Source of the DNA: Scleroderma bovista
Taxonomy: Eukaryota > Basidiomycota > Agaricomycetes > Boletales > Sclerodermataceae
Length of the DNA: 20,805 nucleotides
Assembly: GCA_037178675.1 (NCBI GenBank)
Contig: JAYMGJ010000793.1
Coordinates: 1-20,805, forward strand
Reading direction: 5' to 3'
The translations under genes and the position numbers were made by a program. Shown one piece after another: positions 1-8,207 of this stretch (position 1 is the stretch's first letter; every line of letters begins with the position of its first letter). Under the pieces are notes generated by a model. That model ran no database searches. It was not told the origin of the DNA and saw only the letters and a program-made list of their open reading frames with translations.

Positions 1-735
1 CAGTAAGTGGGCCAGCTTTTTACATTATCCAGACACTTCCAGACAGAAAGTTGGTAAGTTGGTCAGCTGTTTTCATTTCCCAGGCACTTCCAGACAGAAA
101 GTTGGTAAGTTAGTCAGCTGTTTCCATTGCCCAGACACTTACAGACAGGTAGATAGTAGATAGACCAGCTCTTCAGACTAGACACTTGCAGACACCCAGG
201 TGGCAAGTCATTTAGCTCTCTGCACTGTCCAAATGCTTCCAGATAGACAGATAGTAAGTGGGTCAGCTCCTTGCACTGTCCAGGCACTGCCAGACAGAAA
301 GTTGGTAAGTTGGTCAGCTGTCTGCATTGTTCAGACACTTCCAGACAGTCAGATGGTGAGCGAGTGAGCTCTCTCCACTGTCCAGACACTCCCAGACAGC
401 CAGATGGTAAGTGGATCAGTTCTTTGCACTGTCTAGGCACTTTGAGACAGAAAGTTGATAAGTTAGTTAGCTGTTAGTGTTGTTCAGAATATCCAGACAG
501 GGAGATCATAAGTGAGACAGCCCTCTAGACAGTCCTGACACTTCCAGACAGCCAGATGGCAAGTTGGTCAAGTCTCTCCACTATCCAGACACTTCCAGAC
601 AGCCAGATGGTAAGTGGGTCAGCTCTTTGCACTGTCCAGGCACTGTCCAACAGAAAGTTGGTAAGTTGGTCTGCTATCTGCATTTCCCAGATACTTCCAG
701 ACAGCCAGACCAGTCAGACCAGTCAGACATCCAGC
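1..735. repeat. 51-bp minisatellite array, about 14 units
   Basis: A conserved core (cagacacttccagacag and variants) recurs at about 30, 81, 132, 179, 230, 281, 332, 383, 434, 485, 535, 586, 637 and 688. Spacing is 51 bp except for one 47-bp and one 50-bp step. Two unit flavours occur: one continues gaaagttggtaagt, the other ccagatggtaagt. The order in about 332-484 resembles that in 535-687, hinting at a three-unit higher-order repeat. The last unit decays into short cagaccagt iterations at 700-735. Because 51 is a multiple of three, reading frames stay open through the array and give 17-residue repeat peptides on both strands; I treat these as by-products, not genes. The array may start left of the window. 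Confidence 0.93.
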
Positions 736-830
736 CAGGCATTTATTCAGTTGTGGCCAGTTGTTACTATAGATCTTTTACATGTCAACTTATCTGGTGA
801 ACAGTGGTACAGGAGGTGCCAATCCTCTCT

Positions 831-914
831 CTGACCTGCTCCCATCATTTCATCAGGTAGGTTGGTTGTTTATTCTGTTGTCCTCTTGCTGACCTGCTCT
901 CATCATTTCATCAG
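831..914. repeat. Two-copy 26-bp direct repeat, 58-bp period
   Basis: The segment at 831-856 (ctgacctgctcccatcattt then catcag) recurs at 889-914 with one mismatch. The similarity extends a few bases upstream into a cctct stretch. Only two copies are present and no coding role is visible. Confidence 0.85.
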
Positions 915-973
915 ACCTGTTCACACACATTGTCTCAATGTATAGTACTCACCAAGCCTGTATGTACTATAGG

Positions 974-1013
974 ATTCCCAGGCTAGCCTGTTCATGCCGA
1001 TCAGCCTGGGAAT
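974..1013. repeat. Small 11-bp inverted repeat
   Basis: attcccaggct at 974-984 is the exact reverse complement of agcctgggaat at 1003-1013, with an 18-bp spacer. It would form a short hairpin. It lies in gene-free DNA between the minisatellite and the MITE. Confidence 0.7.
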
Positions 1014-1067
1014 TGGTCTCTGCTATATATGTTCTTTCCATTGGAAAGCAAGACTTAAGGCCCATTA

Positions 1068-1223
1068 GAGTGCATTGAAAATGACAAATCATAATTTTCA
1101 ATTTTACTTTCACATTTTAATATCCTTAAAACTTGAATTATAACAGTAGTTTCAAATTTTAATGGGAGTACTAAAATGTGAAGGTAAAATTTAAAACTAT
1201 CATTTGTCATTTTCAATGCACTA
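1068..1223. mobile_element. Palindromic MITE, Tc1/mariner-like (about 156 bp)
   Basis: The left end agtgcattgaaaatgacaaa (from 1069) is the reverse complement of the right end finishing at 1222. The complementarity continues imperfectly toward the centre of an AT-rich hairpin. TA dinucleotides flank it at 1066-1067 and 1224-1225, fitting the TA target-site duplication of Tc1/mariner transposases. The outermost bases are g on the left and a on the right; an ancestral terminal cagtg/cactg with both outer bases mutated would fit that family, which is inference. It has no coding capacity, so any movement would need a transposase in trans. Confidence 0.75.
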
Positions 1224-1567
1224 TATATGGCTGGAGAGTCTTGAAATCCCCAGTGCATGAGTGACAGGTGCTGTGAGTTCAGAGATATTTAGTCCCACAA
1301 CCTGTACCCCAGATTATCCATGCATTTCACTACCCCCATACATTTGGTGAGTTTTCTCTCTCCCCTCAGATCAGCAAATTAACCCTCCCCTGGACAGTAC
1401 TGGCCAGTTACCTTGTTCCAGTAGTACTACCAGCAGCATCAATACTACTACCTTTACTGCCTGTACCTAAATTTTTTGAGTACTTAATTCATTCAGTGTT
1501 AATGTTACTCAATTTATATCAATTCAATACAAAACTACAGTACAATGAATAAATATCATGTGTCAAG
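1224..1567. other. Gene-free spacer
   Basis: No convincing gene is seen. The first part has mixed composition with a few pyrimidine runs. From about 1465 it becomes AT-rich, with repeated ttaatt and caattca words, before an abrupt switch to the GTC/GTG tract near 1568. Confidence 0.6.
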
Positions 1568-2440
1568 GTGGAGTCGCATCGACAACGCCGGTGGTGGGGT
1601 AGTGGTGGCGACCGCGTCAAGGTGGTAGTGGTCATCGTAACAGGCAGTGGCCATGTCTCGTCATTGTGCGTTGTCGTTGTCGTGTCGTGCATCATCCATC
1701 ACCGTCGTGCATCATGTGTCATGCATCGTCATGCGTCGTGCGTCGTGTGTCAGCGTGCCATCGTCGACGTCATCATCACGTCGTGCGTCGTCGTGTCGGT
1801 TGTTGTGCCATGTTGCCATTGCCATCGTGTCGTGCGCCGTACATCACCTGTTGCCGTCATCATCGTCGTCGTGACACCGTGGCACTGGCCATCTGCGTCA
1901 CGGCGCCGTCATTGTCATGCGTGGACATGCCGTTGTCGTTGTCGTCAGGTCGTGCGTTGTGCATCATGCGTCGTCATCGTCATTGTGCCATGCGCCGTAC
2001 GTCGTTGTGCTACGTCGTCCGTTGCCATCGTCGTCATGTCATGCACCGTACGTCGTCGTGCTACGTCGCCCGTTGCCATCGTCATCGTCGTTGTTGTGCG
2101 TGGACGTGTCGTGCGTCATGCATCATGTGTTGTTGTGTCGCCGTTGTGCGTCATGTGTCATGCATTGTCGTGTCGCCGTCATTGTCGTGACGCCGTGGCA
2201 ATGGCCATCTGCGTTGCGTCATCGTCGTCGTGGGTCGTCATGGGTCGTTGGTGTCAGTGCAGAAACAGAGAATGCAAGAGACTTACCTCCAGGCTACCAC
2301 CACTTGCGTCGTTGGTGCCGCACCAACGACGCAAGTGGTGGTGGGATCGTCGTTGTCGCTGGTGGTGGGCGCTTCAGCAATGCAGGTGGTAGGGTCGTCA
2401 TGCTGGGGATAGCCATTGTCAGTAGTGCGTTGACGGGGTG
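1568..2440. repeat. GTC/GTG-rich low-complexity tract
   Basis: About 870 bp dominated by gtcgtg, gtcatc and catcgtc words. Longer internal duplications are visible. A unit of about 50 bp containing ccgtacgtcgt and gtgctacgtcg occurs twice in tandem (about 1990-2090). A 29-bp segment around ccgtggca and tggccatctgcgt occurs at about 1870 and again about 316 bp downstream near 2186. Several frames stay open for 170-270 codons but encode only Val/Cys/Arg/His/Ser-rich monotony, so I do not call a gene. The tract is the compositional complement of 2565-3142. Confidence 0.85.
2296..2342. repeat. Perfect 23-bp palindrome with 1-nt spacer
   Basis: The left arm 2296-2318 (starts accaccactt, ends gttggtgc) and right arm 2320-2342 are exact reverse complements separated by the single base 2319. 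This is a 47-bp cruciform- or hairpin-forming sequence within the GTC-rich tract. Confidence 0.95.
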
Positions 2441-3075
2441 GTAAGTACTTACCTTGGTTTTGTTATGGCAGAGTATGCGGGACTTAGAGAATATTTGAAG
2501 TGTTGTGATTACCAATCAAATTTGTAATCACAACACTTCAAATATTCTCACAAGTCCCTCTCCCTTACAGTTCTTCATCACCACCCACAACGACAACGAC
2601 AGCGTTGCCGACATCAGGTACGCAGTTCCCCATCAGTCATCAACACTGACGACCACGACAGCCCAACTTCGACAATCACCACCCCCGACGACAACAACAG
2701 CAACAACATCACGCAGCCAAGATGATGACGACGACGTCTCCATCGCCGTCGTCGCTACCAGGTACGTACCACCACCATGGAGCCTCCACACTAACAAACG
2801 ACATGACAGTCTTTATCACCGACGATCACACCACCACCAGCATCGATAACCACACCACTGCTGTCACACCACACCAGCACCACCAACTTTGACGATGACA
2901 GCAACAATGACAACACCAGCACCCCCACCGTCATCCAATGACGATGACCCCCACCTGTGTTGACGACGACACCGATGACGTGGCCACCACACCACCACCC
3001 TATCACCGTCGACGACAATGCGACTACCCCCAACCTGCATTGATGATGTGGCCACCACCAGCAACGACAACGACA
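2349..3075. repeat. Diverged inverted repeat linking the two low-complexity tracts
   Basis: The plus-strand segment 2349-2400 (gtcgttgtcg, ctggtggtgg, then caatgcaggt and a g-rich run) matches the reverse complement of about 3023-3075, which has the same words in the same order. A further related copy on the right, also reverse orientation, lies near 2945-2967. So the tracts share ancestry in opposite orientation, not just complementary composition. The match is imperfect and was aligned by eye. Confidence 0.65.
2479..2558. repeat. 26-bp perfect inverted repeat with 7-bp outer extension
   Basis: Arm 2487-2512 (gagaatatttgaagtgttgt then gattac) is the exact reverse complement of 2524-2549, with an 11-nt loop at 2513-2523. 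Outside it, gggactt (2479-2485) pairs with aagtccc (2552-2558) across a 1/2-nt bulge, giving an 80-bp hairpin. It sits between the GTC-rich and GAC-rich tracts, close to the centre of the mirrored block. It could be a MITE core or a foldback centre; no target-site duplication was identified. Confidence 0.93.
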
Positions 3076-3142
3076 TGTCCAACCCCCTCAGCATCACCAA
3101 TGTGGTCACCACCACCATCGTTCTCGTTGACGACACAACCAC
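2565..3142. repeat. CAC/GAC-rich low-complexity tract
   Basis: Dominated by caccacc, gacgac and acaacgac words, the complement of the tract at 1568-2440. Open frames of 80-114 codons are Thr/Pro/Asp/His-rich on the plus strand and Val/Gly-rich on the minus strand, as expected from the repeat. Donor-like aggtacg words occur near 2617 and 2760. No gene is called. Confidence 0.82.
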
Positions 3143-3300
3143 TCCCTATTTGTTGCCAGCTAATATTAATTCAATAGTGGCAATGTATTAATTTGATAGT
3201 AGTGATATAATAATAATTACATTCAATGTACTAGTGTAATTGATTTTGCTACCCATTATAAGTCTGTCTAATATAAATATTTGATTGGCTGATAATCAAA
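3143..3300. other. AT-rich spacer
   Basis: Strongly AT-rich, with taatattaattcaatag and related words. No gene or clear repeat is seen. It separates the GAC-rich tract from the TCTGA array. Confidence 0.6.
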
Positions 3301-4150
3301 TCTATTGCACATATGATAGTCTGAAGATCTAAGCATATGCTAAGCTGAAACCTCTAATATTCTGATTTACTGAGTAACCAAGTGTCTGAACTTACTGATT
3401 TCCTGACAATCTGAGGATATGCTAAGCTGAAATCTCTGAAATTTCTGATATACTGAGTGTCTGAGTGTCTGGGTGGTGAGATTTCTGCACACATGATCTT
3501 CTGAAAAGGTGGTAGTCTGACCTGGTCTGAAGATCTGGGGGCCTGACAATATGCTGAGCTAAAACCTCTGATATTCTGATATTCTGAATGTCTGAGTGTC
3601 TGAGGTTTCTGCATACATGATTTTCTGACAAACTGGCAGTCTGACCTTCCTAAAGGTCTTGGGATCTGAGAATTTGCTGAGCTGAACTTCACCTGGTTAG
3701 CTGCTGGTCTTGTATGTCTTATTTCCTGTGTAGCTAGTAGCCTTATTGACTGATATGTCTGATGATCTGAAAGTTGACCTGACTGAGTGGTTTTAAAAGA
3801 ATCATTGACTGAGTGTCTGGCTAACTGATGGTCTTATATGTCTTATTTCCTGTCCAGCTAGATGTTTTATTAGCTGATATGTCTGATATGTATTATGGCC
3901 TGTGAAACTAGTAATCTTACTAGCTGAAATATCTGAAAGCCTGAGGGTCTATCTGACTGAGTGGTCTTATATGTCTTATTTCCTGTCCAGCTAGAGGTCT
4001 TATCAGCTGACATGTCTGAAAGCCTGAAGGTCTGGCTGTCTGGCTGTCTGATTTCAGACACCACCTTGTGCTGATGGTCTGAAATGGTCTGACTGGCTGA
4101 TCTGACTTATCCATCTGAACTATCTGATTCCAGACACCTCAGAAACTGTA
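3300..4150. repeat. TCTGA-rich array with a long period near 124-133 bp
   Basis: Short tctga, gtctgag and tctgatat words fill the segment. A longer period is also visible. atatgctaagctgaaa and variants start at about 3335, 3417, 3549 and 3672 (steps 82, 132, 123). ggtcttatatgtcttatttc and variants start at about 3706, 3830 and 3963 (steps 124, 133). Words such as ggtctgactggctga are close to the reverse complement of the decayed end of the 51-bp array at 700-735. Minus-strand ORFs here are Ser/Gln/Arg-rich repeat by-products. Confidence 0.85.
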
Positions 4151-4223
4151 AGTCAGTTCAGACAAATTGTCATGTTGCTGATGTGCAGGGATTTGTGACT
4201 GGTTGATATCAGACTGGGAACCC

Positions 4224-5069
4224 TCAAAATGGCGGGAAACTGACCTGCATAGACCATGCATCATCACCCGACATCCATTCCGTATACACCCGACAGAGAC
4301 ATGCTGCCGTCTCATACAAGCGATATGGAGTCAACTCCATCGAAGTCCGAAATTCGGGGCAGTTGAAGAGATACTGTAGAAGTTCGAGGGAGTTGCGCCA
4401 GTAGAGGAAGACAGGCCACTTTGTTGGATGGGATGTGAGGATCTCCTGCAACTTCCAGCATGGCCCGCTGGGTAGTAACTCGGCTTGCTTGTGGAGCTCG
4501 TTTGCTGTATGGAAGGAGAGGGGCAATGCTTTAATCTGATACACCTGTGAGCAAGACATCACGGCCAGTCAACAAAAAAAACATACCAGGTCGAGAGATA
4601 AAAATGTGTTGATCGCGCTCATACTCAAGCCTGAGCGAAGGAGCCATGACCCCATCTGCCAATCCCCCCTGGAAGCAAACAGATAATAAATGTTTGAAGA
4701 CCTACAGTTGCTGAATTGATCCGCCTCGAACCTGTCAAGAAAGGTAGAACCACCAACAAACGCCTGCACGGCACCTGGAAAATATTCGATTGGGCTGGAT
4801 TTGGAATTATCTTCCTGAGTCCCGTCAAGCATTTCTTCATTGCTGTTGACCCATGGATTGTATTCGCCTATGTCTCCAAATTGCTCGTCAATGGATGTGG
4901 TGTGTGGCGAGTGGTTGGGACCATCATGATCCCTGCCAAGGAGATCTTCGCAGATACAAACTAGATTGTCAAACCAGGTGGAACAGCCAGACTTTTGCTG
5001 GCTCATATGCCTTGAGATGGCATCATGGGTGGCAAAGCTGCCCTTCCCACAGCTTGGACAGTGGGGCAT
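4224..5069 (-). mobile_element. Plavaka-type transposase gene, 5' fragment
   Basis: The start ATG is at 5069-5067, and the protein opens with MPHCPSCGKGSFATH, a C2H2-like zinc finger closed by a His and a Cys about 16 residues on (SRHMSQQKSGC). A glycine- and acid-rich linker follows, then the family-typical FPGA, FLDRFEADQFSN, NIYYLFASRGDWQMGSWLL and SGLSMSAINTFLSL motifs. An intron at 4545-4586 (GTATGT donor, CACAG acceptor) joins LSLDL to VYQIKALPLSFHTANEL, followed by AELLPSGPCWK and RVYTEWMSGDDAW. Plavaka elements belong to the CACTA superfamily of cut-and-paste DNA transposons, and their transposases are much longer with a catalytic core further on. Here similarity stops at a GTCAGT donor-like site near 4246, next to the TCTGA array. 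The catalytic part is absent, so this is a dead remnant. No frameshift or stop is seen in the surviving exons. Confidence 0.85.
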
Positions 5070-5373
5070 CAGAGTGTTGACACTGTCAGGTAATTGCCGG
5101 ATTTGACACATCTGTTTTGAACAACCACCACCCGTCCGTCCGACAATATGCTTGTTCGTACCATATGACTCTGATCTCAGTTTCAGCAACTCACCCTTCC
5201 CAGACAAAGGAATCACTGGACTCTTGTTTGACAGAGGGACGACCAGTTTTAGAAGTAGCAACCCACACATTTCTCGAAGAGGTTTATATGGCATACTGCG
5301 AGAAGAAACCAGGGACACACGATGTAGGTAGTAAACAGCCTTGTTTACACAGAATAATCTAATAAAGTAATGA

Positions 5374-5792
5374 TCAAAGTCACCAGCATCTGAGTCTGCA
5401 GAAGATCAAGAAGCATCTTTGGTCCTTGACATTGTTCGTGCGCAACAGGATGTTCATCATGCAGAAAAGATGCTTGCGGAATGCGTTGTTCAGGAGCACG
5501 AGAAGATCGCTGATCTACATCGCTTCAAAGCCGAGCAAATGCAGGATTCCATTAATAACTCAGATCTCGACATTGGATGGATCCATGCGGTGTTCAACAA
5601 TCATGGTCGAAACCAAGTGAGTGTCCCGTTGCGTGTGCCGACTTCCTCCTTTCCACAAAAAATGCCTGATGCAAACGGTAAGTTGTATGGTTTTATTTGC
5701 ATTGTCAGTGTTTGGGAGCTGACATTTGAGCAGGTGTCCTTATGCAACATGATGCCAGTGGGAGGCATTTGCTGACCGTTAAACTCGACTAA
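5374..5792 (+). pseudogene. Helical hypothetical protein, 3' fragment with one intron
   Basis: An open frame from just after a stop at 5371 encodes a charged helical segment including VRAQQDVHHAEKMLAECVV, EHEKIADLHRFKAEQMQDSI and then DLDIGWIHAVF. The pattern of hydrophobic and charged residues suggests a coiled coil. An intron is predicted at 5678-5733 (GTAAGT donor, CTGAC branch, GAGCAG acceptor). Splicing gives a C-terminus ending GVLMQHDASGRHLLTVKLD at TAA 5790-5792. The unspliced frame also stays open, ending near 5775. No convincing first exon with an ATG is visible upstream, so this may be a decayed or transposon-carried gene fragment, or the last exons of a gene I cannot complete. I do not recognise the family. 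Confidence 0.45.
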
Positions 5793-5983
5793 GTCATGAG
5801 GACCTTTGCCGTGCTAATGTAGTGGTGTAGAATAGCCTTGTGACTACTTGAATGCCATGTTGTCAATTTTGTACAAGCTTGAAATATACATATAGTGGCT
5901 GTAGTACTAAATTTTTGCATAAATACTAGTAGTGAATCATCTTGACTGAAATTTTATTAAGTTGCTAAGTCTTCATGTGTGAA
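5793..5983. other. AT-rich spacer
   Basis: AT-rich with tagtactaaattttt-type words. No gene is seen. Confidence 0.5.
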
Positions 5984-6550
5984 CTATGTTGTACTGGTAC
6001 TCTGGTGTTCTGGTGAGTCCTGTGTGGTTCTGTTGCACTGTGATCTAGAATTGCTGGGGCTCTGGAAGGTTGTGATGCTCTGGAAGGTTGTGACATACTG
6101 TGACAACATAACAAAATCTATGACAAACTCTGGCGGATTTTTGGGGATTTGCTGATGATGTACGGCATAAGTCATCAGAAGTACTTTGGCAAACGAACCA
6201 GAGTATGTATCCAACCCGACCCACTGCCCTGTCAAGGTTGCTGCTGAAGCCAGTTGACGCTGTGATTGTTGAATGCGATAAAGATCGGCAAGATGCGGAA
6301 TTGGCAATTGAGATATTTTCGGCTGTGTACGCCTCCGCTTCTGTGCCTGCGGAGTGCGAGCCATAACAATTTGAGAGTAGAGGTGAGAGATAGTTGGGTA
6401 GTTAGGACGGTGGATATCGATGCGGCGAAGCGCATGTTGCATTCTACGTGTAGTAGGTCCGTCTCTTGACACTAATCTGCTGTACCACTTTTCACTGTGG
6501 ATATCACGTACCGTATCTGCTGGAACCTGCGCTAAAGCAGTGCGGAACAC
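5984..6550 (-). CDS. Hypothetical protein (188 aa), unassigned ORF
   Basis: A 188-codon uninterrupted frame starts with MFRTALAQVPADTVRDIHSE. The middle is basic (ARTPQAQKRRRTQP) and Gln-rich (RIQQSQRQLASAA), and a more hydrophobic part (FAKVLLMTYAV) follows. The C-terminus contains a short internal duplication (TTFQSITTFQS) and ends in a Ser/Thr/Gln-rich tail. No known domain, signal peptide or clear transmembrane segment is recognised. The length makes it more than a typical chance ORF, but there is no motif support. It lies upstream of, and divergent from, HET copy A. It could be an orphan gene, part of a degraded element, or spurious. Confidence 0.3.
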   Translation of the reverse strand: MFRTALAQVPADTVRDIHSEKWYSRLVSRDGPTTRRMQHALRRIDIHRPNYPTISHLYSQIVMARTPQAQKRRRTQPKISQLPIPHLADLYRIQQSQRQLASAATLTGQWVGLDTYSGSFAKVLLMTYAVHHQQIPKNPPEFVIDFVMLSQYVTTFQSITTFQSPSNSRSQCNRTTQDSPEHQSTSTT

Positions 6551-6764
6551 GCTCCAAAACAGATTGTAACGACCAGGAGTGATTACTCTCCCTAGGCAAA
6601 CCAGGGAAGGCAGTCATTCCTTGGCATAGGAGGTTAATAAGGTGTTGTGCTTGACGCCCATATGTCATGTCATATGTCATATGTCGCTCTGGTAAAGCTT
6701 TTGGGCTAGAGAGAACACGTGTTATCCTGTGCTGTGCCTTTATCAGATATCTGCCGTACTCATG

Positions 6765-6802
6765 TATATAAGGCCAACCAAGCTGTATCACCACAACTAC
6801 AC
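6765..6802 (+). promoter_or_regulatory. Core promoter/leader of HET copy A
   Basis: tatataag at 6765-6772 is a TATA-box candidate. It is followed at 6786-6802 by tatcaccacaactacac, which recurs identically at 8065-8081 upstream of HET copy B. The shared block suggests the tandem duplication carried its promoter/leader. The TATA word itself is not conserved in copy B. Confidence 0.5.
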
Positions 6803-6846
6803 ATCTGCCATTCTGATCCAACCACCTTTCAATTCTGTTGAAGGAG

Positions 6847-6902
6847 GTATGGATACTATTCACAGTTGATGATCCTGTCGAGGCTGATACACACTTGTTC
6901 AG
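6847..6902 (+). other. 56-bp leader intron of HET copy A
   Basis: GTATGG donor at 6847, CTGAT branch-like word, and CAG acceptor ending at 6902, one base before the ATG at 6904. It has the same length and layout as the intron at 8151-8206 upstream of copy B. This explains why the sequence just 5' of the start is conserved although it is probably not coding. Confidence 0.65.
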
Positions 6903-6903
6903 C

Positions 6904-7912
6904 ATGCGCCTGATCAACATCAAAGCTTTTCTTGAGAAGGAGGGTTTGACTAGAGAAGGAAAGCGAGTGGACCATCACGCCAAAGTCTTCAAGTTCGGCA
7001 ATGATGAAGCAACAGAGTATGCGATTTTATCCCATTGATGGATGGCGCAAGAAGTGGACTACAACAAAATGGTCGGGCTCACCAAGATGGGTGGGAAGGA
7101 GTGAGATGAGATTCGCCAACGTGATGGCTATCAACAGATCCTCCAGAGCTGCGAGCAGGCTCAGAAGGACAGATATGGGTGGTTGTGGGCCGACACTTGC
7201 TGTAATGACAAGCAAAGCAAGCAACGCAGAGCTATCTGAGGCCATAAATTCCATGTATCGGTGGTATGAAAACGCGCAAGTATGTTATGCATACCTCCAC
7301 GGCGTCCCCGATCCATGGCTTCCCACCGCGCGTGACCATGAGAGATATCCAAATTTCAATAGCTGGCCGGAATGGTTCTCGCGTGGGTGGACACTACAAG
7401 AGCTGTTAGCCCCAAGCAATGTCCAGTTCCTCAACAAGAATTGGCAAAGCATAGGGGGCAAGAAAACCCTTGCACCTACCTTGGTAGGCATCACTGGAAC
7501 CCCGGAGCATATATTGATACATGGACTTCACGGAAACCGCCCTTGTGTTGCTCAAATCATGCCGTGGGTGGCCCATCGAACGACAACGCGAGTGGAGGAC
7601 AGCTTATTCGCTGATGGGTCTGGTGGACGTGAATATACGATGTCGTATGGAGAAGGAAGAAAGCGTCTTCAGCTGGAGATCGTCCGTGCATCAAATGTCC
7701 AAAGGATCTTTTCATGGGAGTGGGACAGAAAAAAATAAGCAACCTGGCAGTATTCTTGCGGATGACCCGAGATTCTTCGAGGATTGTGGTAGAATGGAGC
7801 TGATGGGTCACGACGAATTCGTGCAATCTGTTAAAGAGGGCGTCCTGGAAGAGGAGCTGGACTCGAACGAGGATTGACTGGGCACATTCCTCGCAGCATC
7901 CAAATTTGGATA
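6904..7912 (+). pseudogene. HET-domain protein, degenerate tandem copy A
   Basis: This copy is collinear with the intact gene at 8208 and starts with the same MRLIN at 6904. It contains YAILSH, then a TGA at 7036-7038 where copy B has CGG (Arg of SHRW), and another TGA at 7102-7104. An insertion of about 4 nt near 7216-7222 shifts frame just before the ELSEAINSMYRWYENA block. A small deletion near 7600 shifts it again, and a third TGA at 7875-7877 replaces a CGA. Long stretches remain recognisable, including EWFSRGWTLQELLAPSNVQF. Similarity ends near 7912, so the C-terminal half present in copy B is missing. Two of the three stops fit C-to-T change at CpG, consistent with methylation- or RIP-like decay. 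It lies 1304 bp upstream of copy B in the same orientation. Confidence 0.9.
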
Positions 7913-8064
7913 CGGTGCCCGCAGCCCCCTAGATGGCTCATCAATTGCAGCTGTGTTGAGGGTAAAAGAGTACTGCTGTGAGTGATGCCTGTGCTACCAT
8001 TCTGCCGCCCCCCTTTCACACACACCCAAGACGTCGATCAAACTAAAGGGAACCAACCTGACCA
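7913..8064. other. Spacer between HET copies A and B
   Basis: No gene is recognised. This is unique-looking sequence between the truncation point of copy A and the conserved leader block of copy B. Confidence 0.5.
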
Positions 8065-8207
8065 TATCACCACAACTACACGCCTACGGTTTCAATCCAG
8101 CAACCGCGTCCGATCTTGGGTCATCATTATCATCACTAAGTCGGTTAGAGGTATGGACACCATTCACAGTGGATAATTCTGTCGAGACTGATGCACACTT
8201 GTGCAGG
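8065..8207 (+). promoter_or_regulatory. Conserved leader and 56-bp 5' intron of HET copy B
   Basis: The 17-bp block tatcaccacaactacac (8065-8081) matches 6786-6802 upstream of copy A. An intron at 8151-8206 (GTATGG donor, CTGAT branch-like word, TTGTGCAG acceptor) ends one base before the ATG at 8208. The sequence within this intron could be read as an in-frame extension from a GTG at 8169. The splice signals and the MRLIN start typical of this HET subfamily argue that it is a 5' UTR intron. Confidence 0.65.

Noticed and set aside
114..477. Open frames on both strands through the 51-bp array
   Set aside because: The repeat length is a multiple of three, so all stop-free frames persist; peptides are 17-residue repeats without coding signals.
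1568..2392. 274-codon plus-strand open frame in the GTC/GTG tract
   Set aside because: The protein is monotonous Val/Cys/Arg/His/Ser, alternative frames are equally open, and openness follows from trinucleotide-biased composition.
3354..4114. Minus-strand ORFs of 60-112 codons in the TCTGA array
   Set aside because: Their content simply translates the repeat words (Ser, Gln, Arg, Asp); overlapping frames are equally open.
6504..6923. 139-codon minus-strand ORF over the HET copy A leader
   Set aside because: It is antisense to the conserved HET leader, intron and start, and has no recognised motif.
8151..8207. N-terminal extension of HET copy B from a GTG at 8169 or further upstream
   Set aside because: The segment has donor, branch and acceptor of a 56-bp intron conserved in length in copy A, lacks an in-frame ATG, and the family starts at MRLIN.
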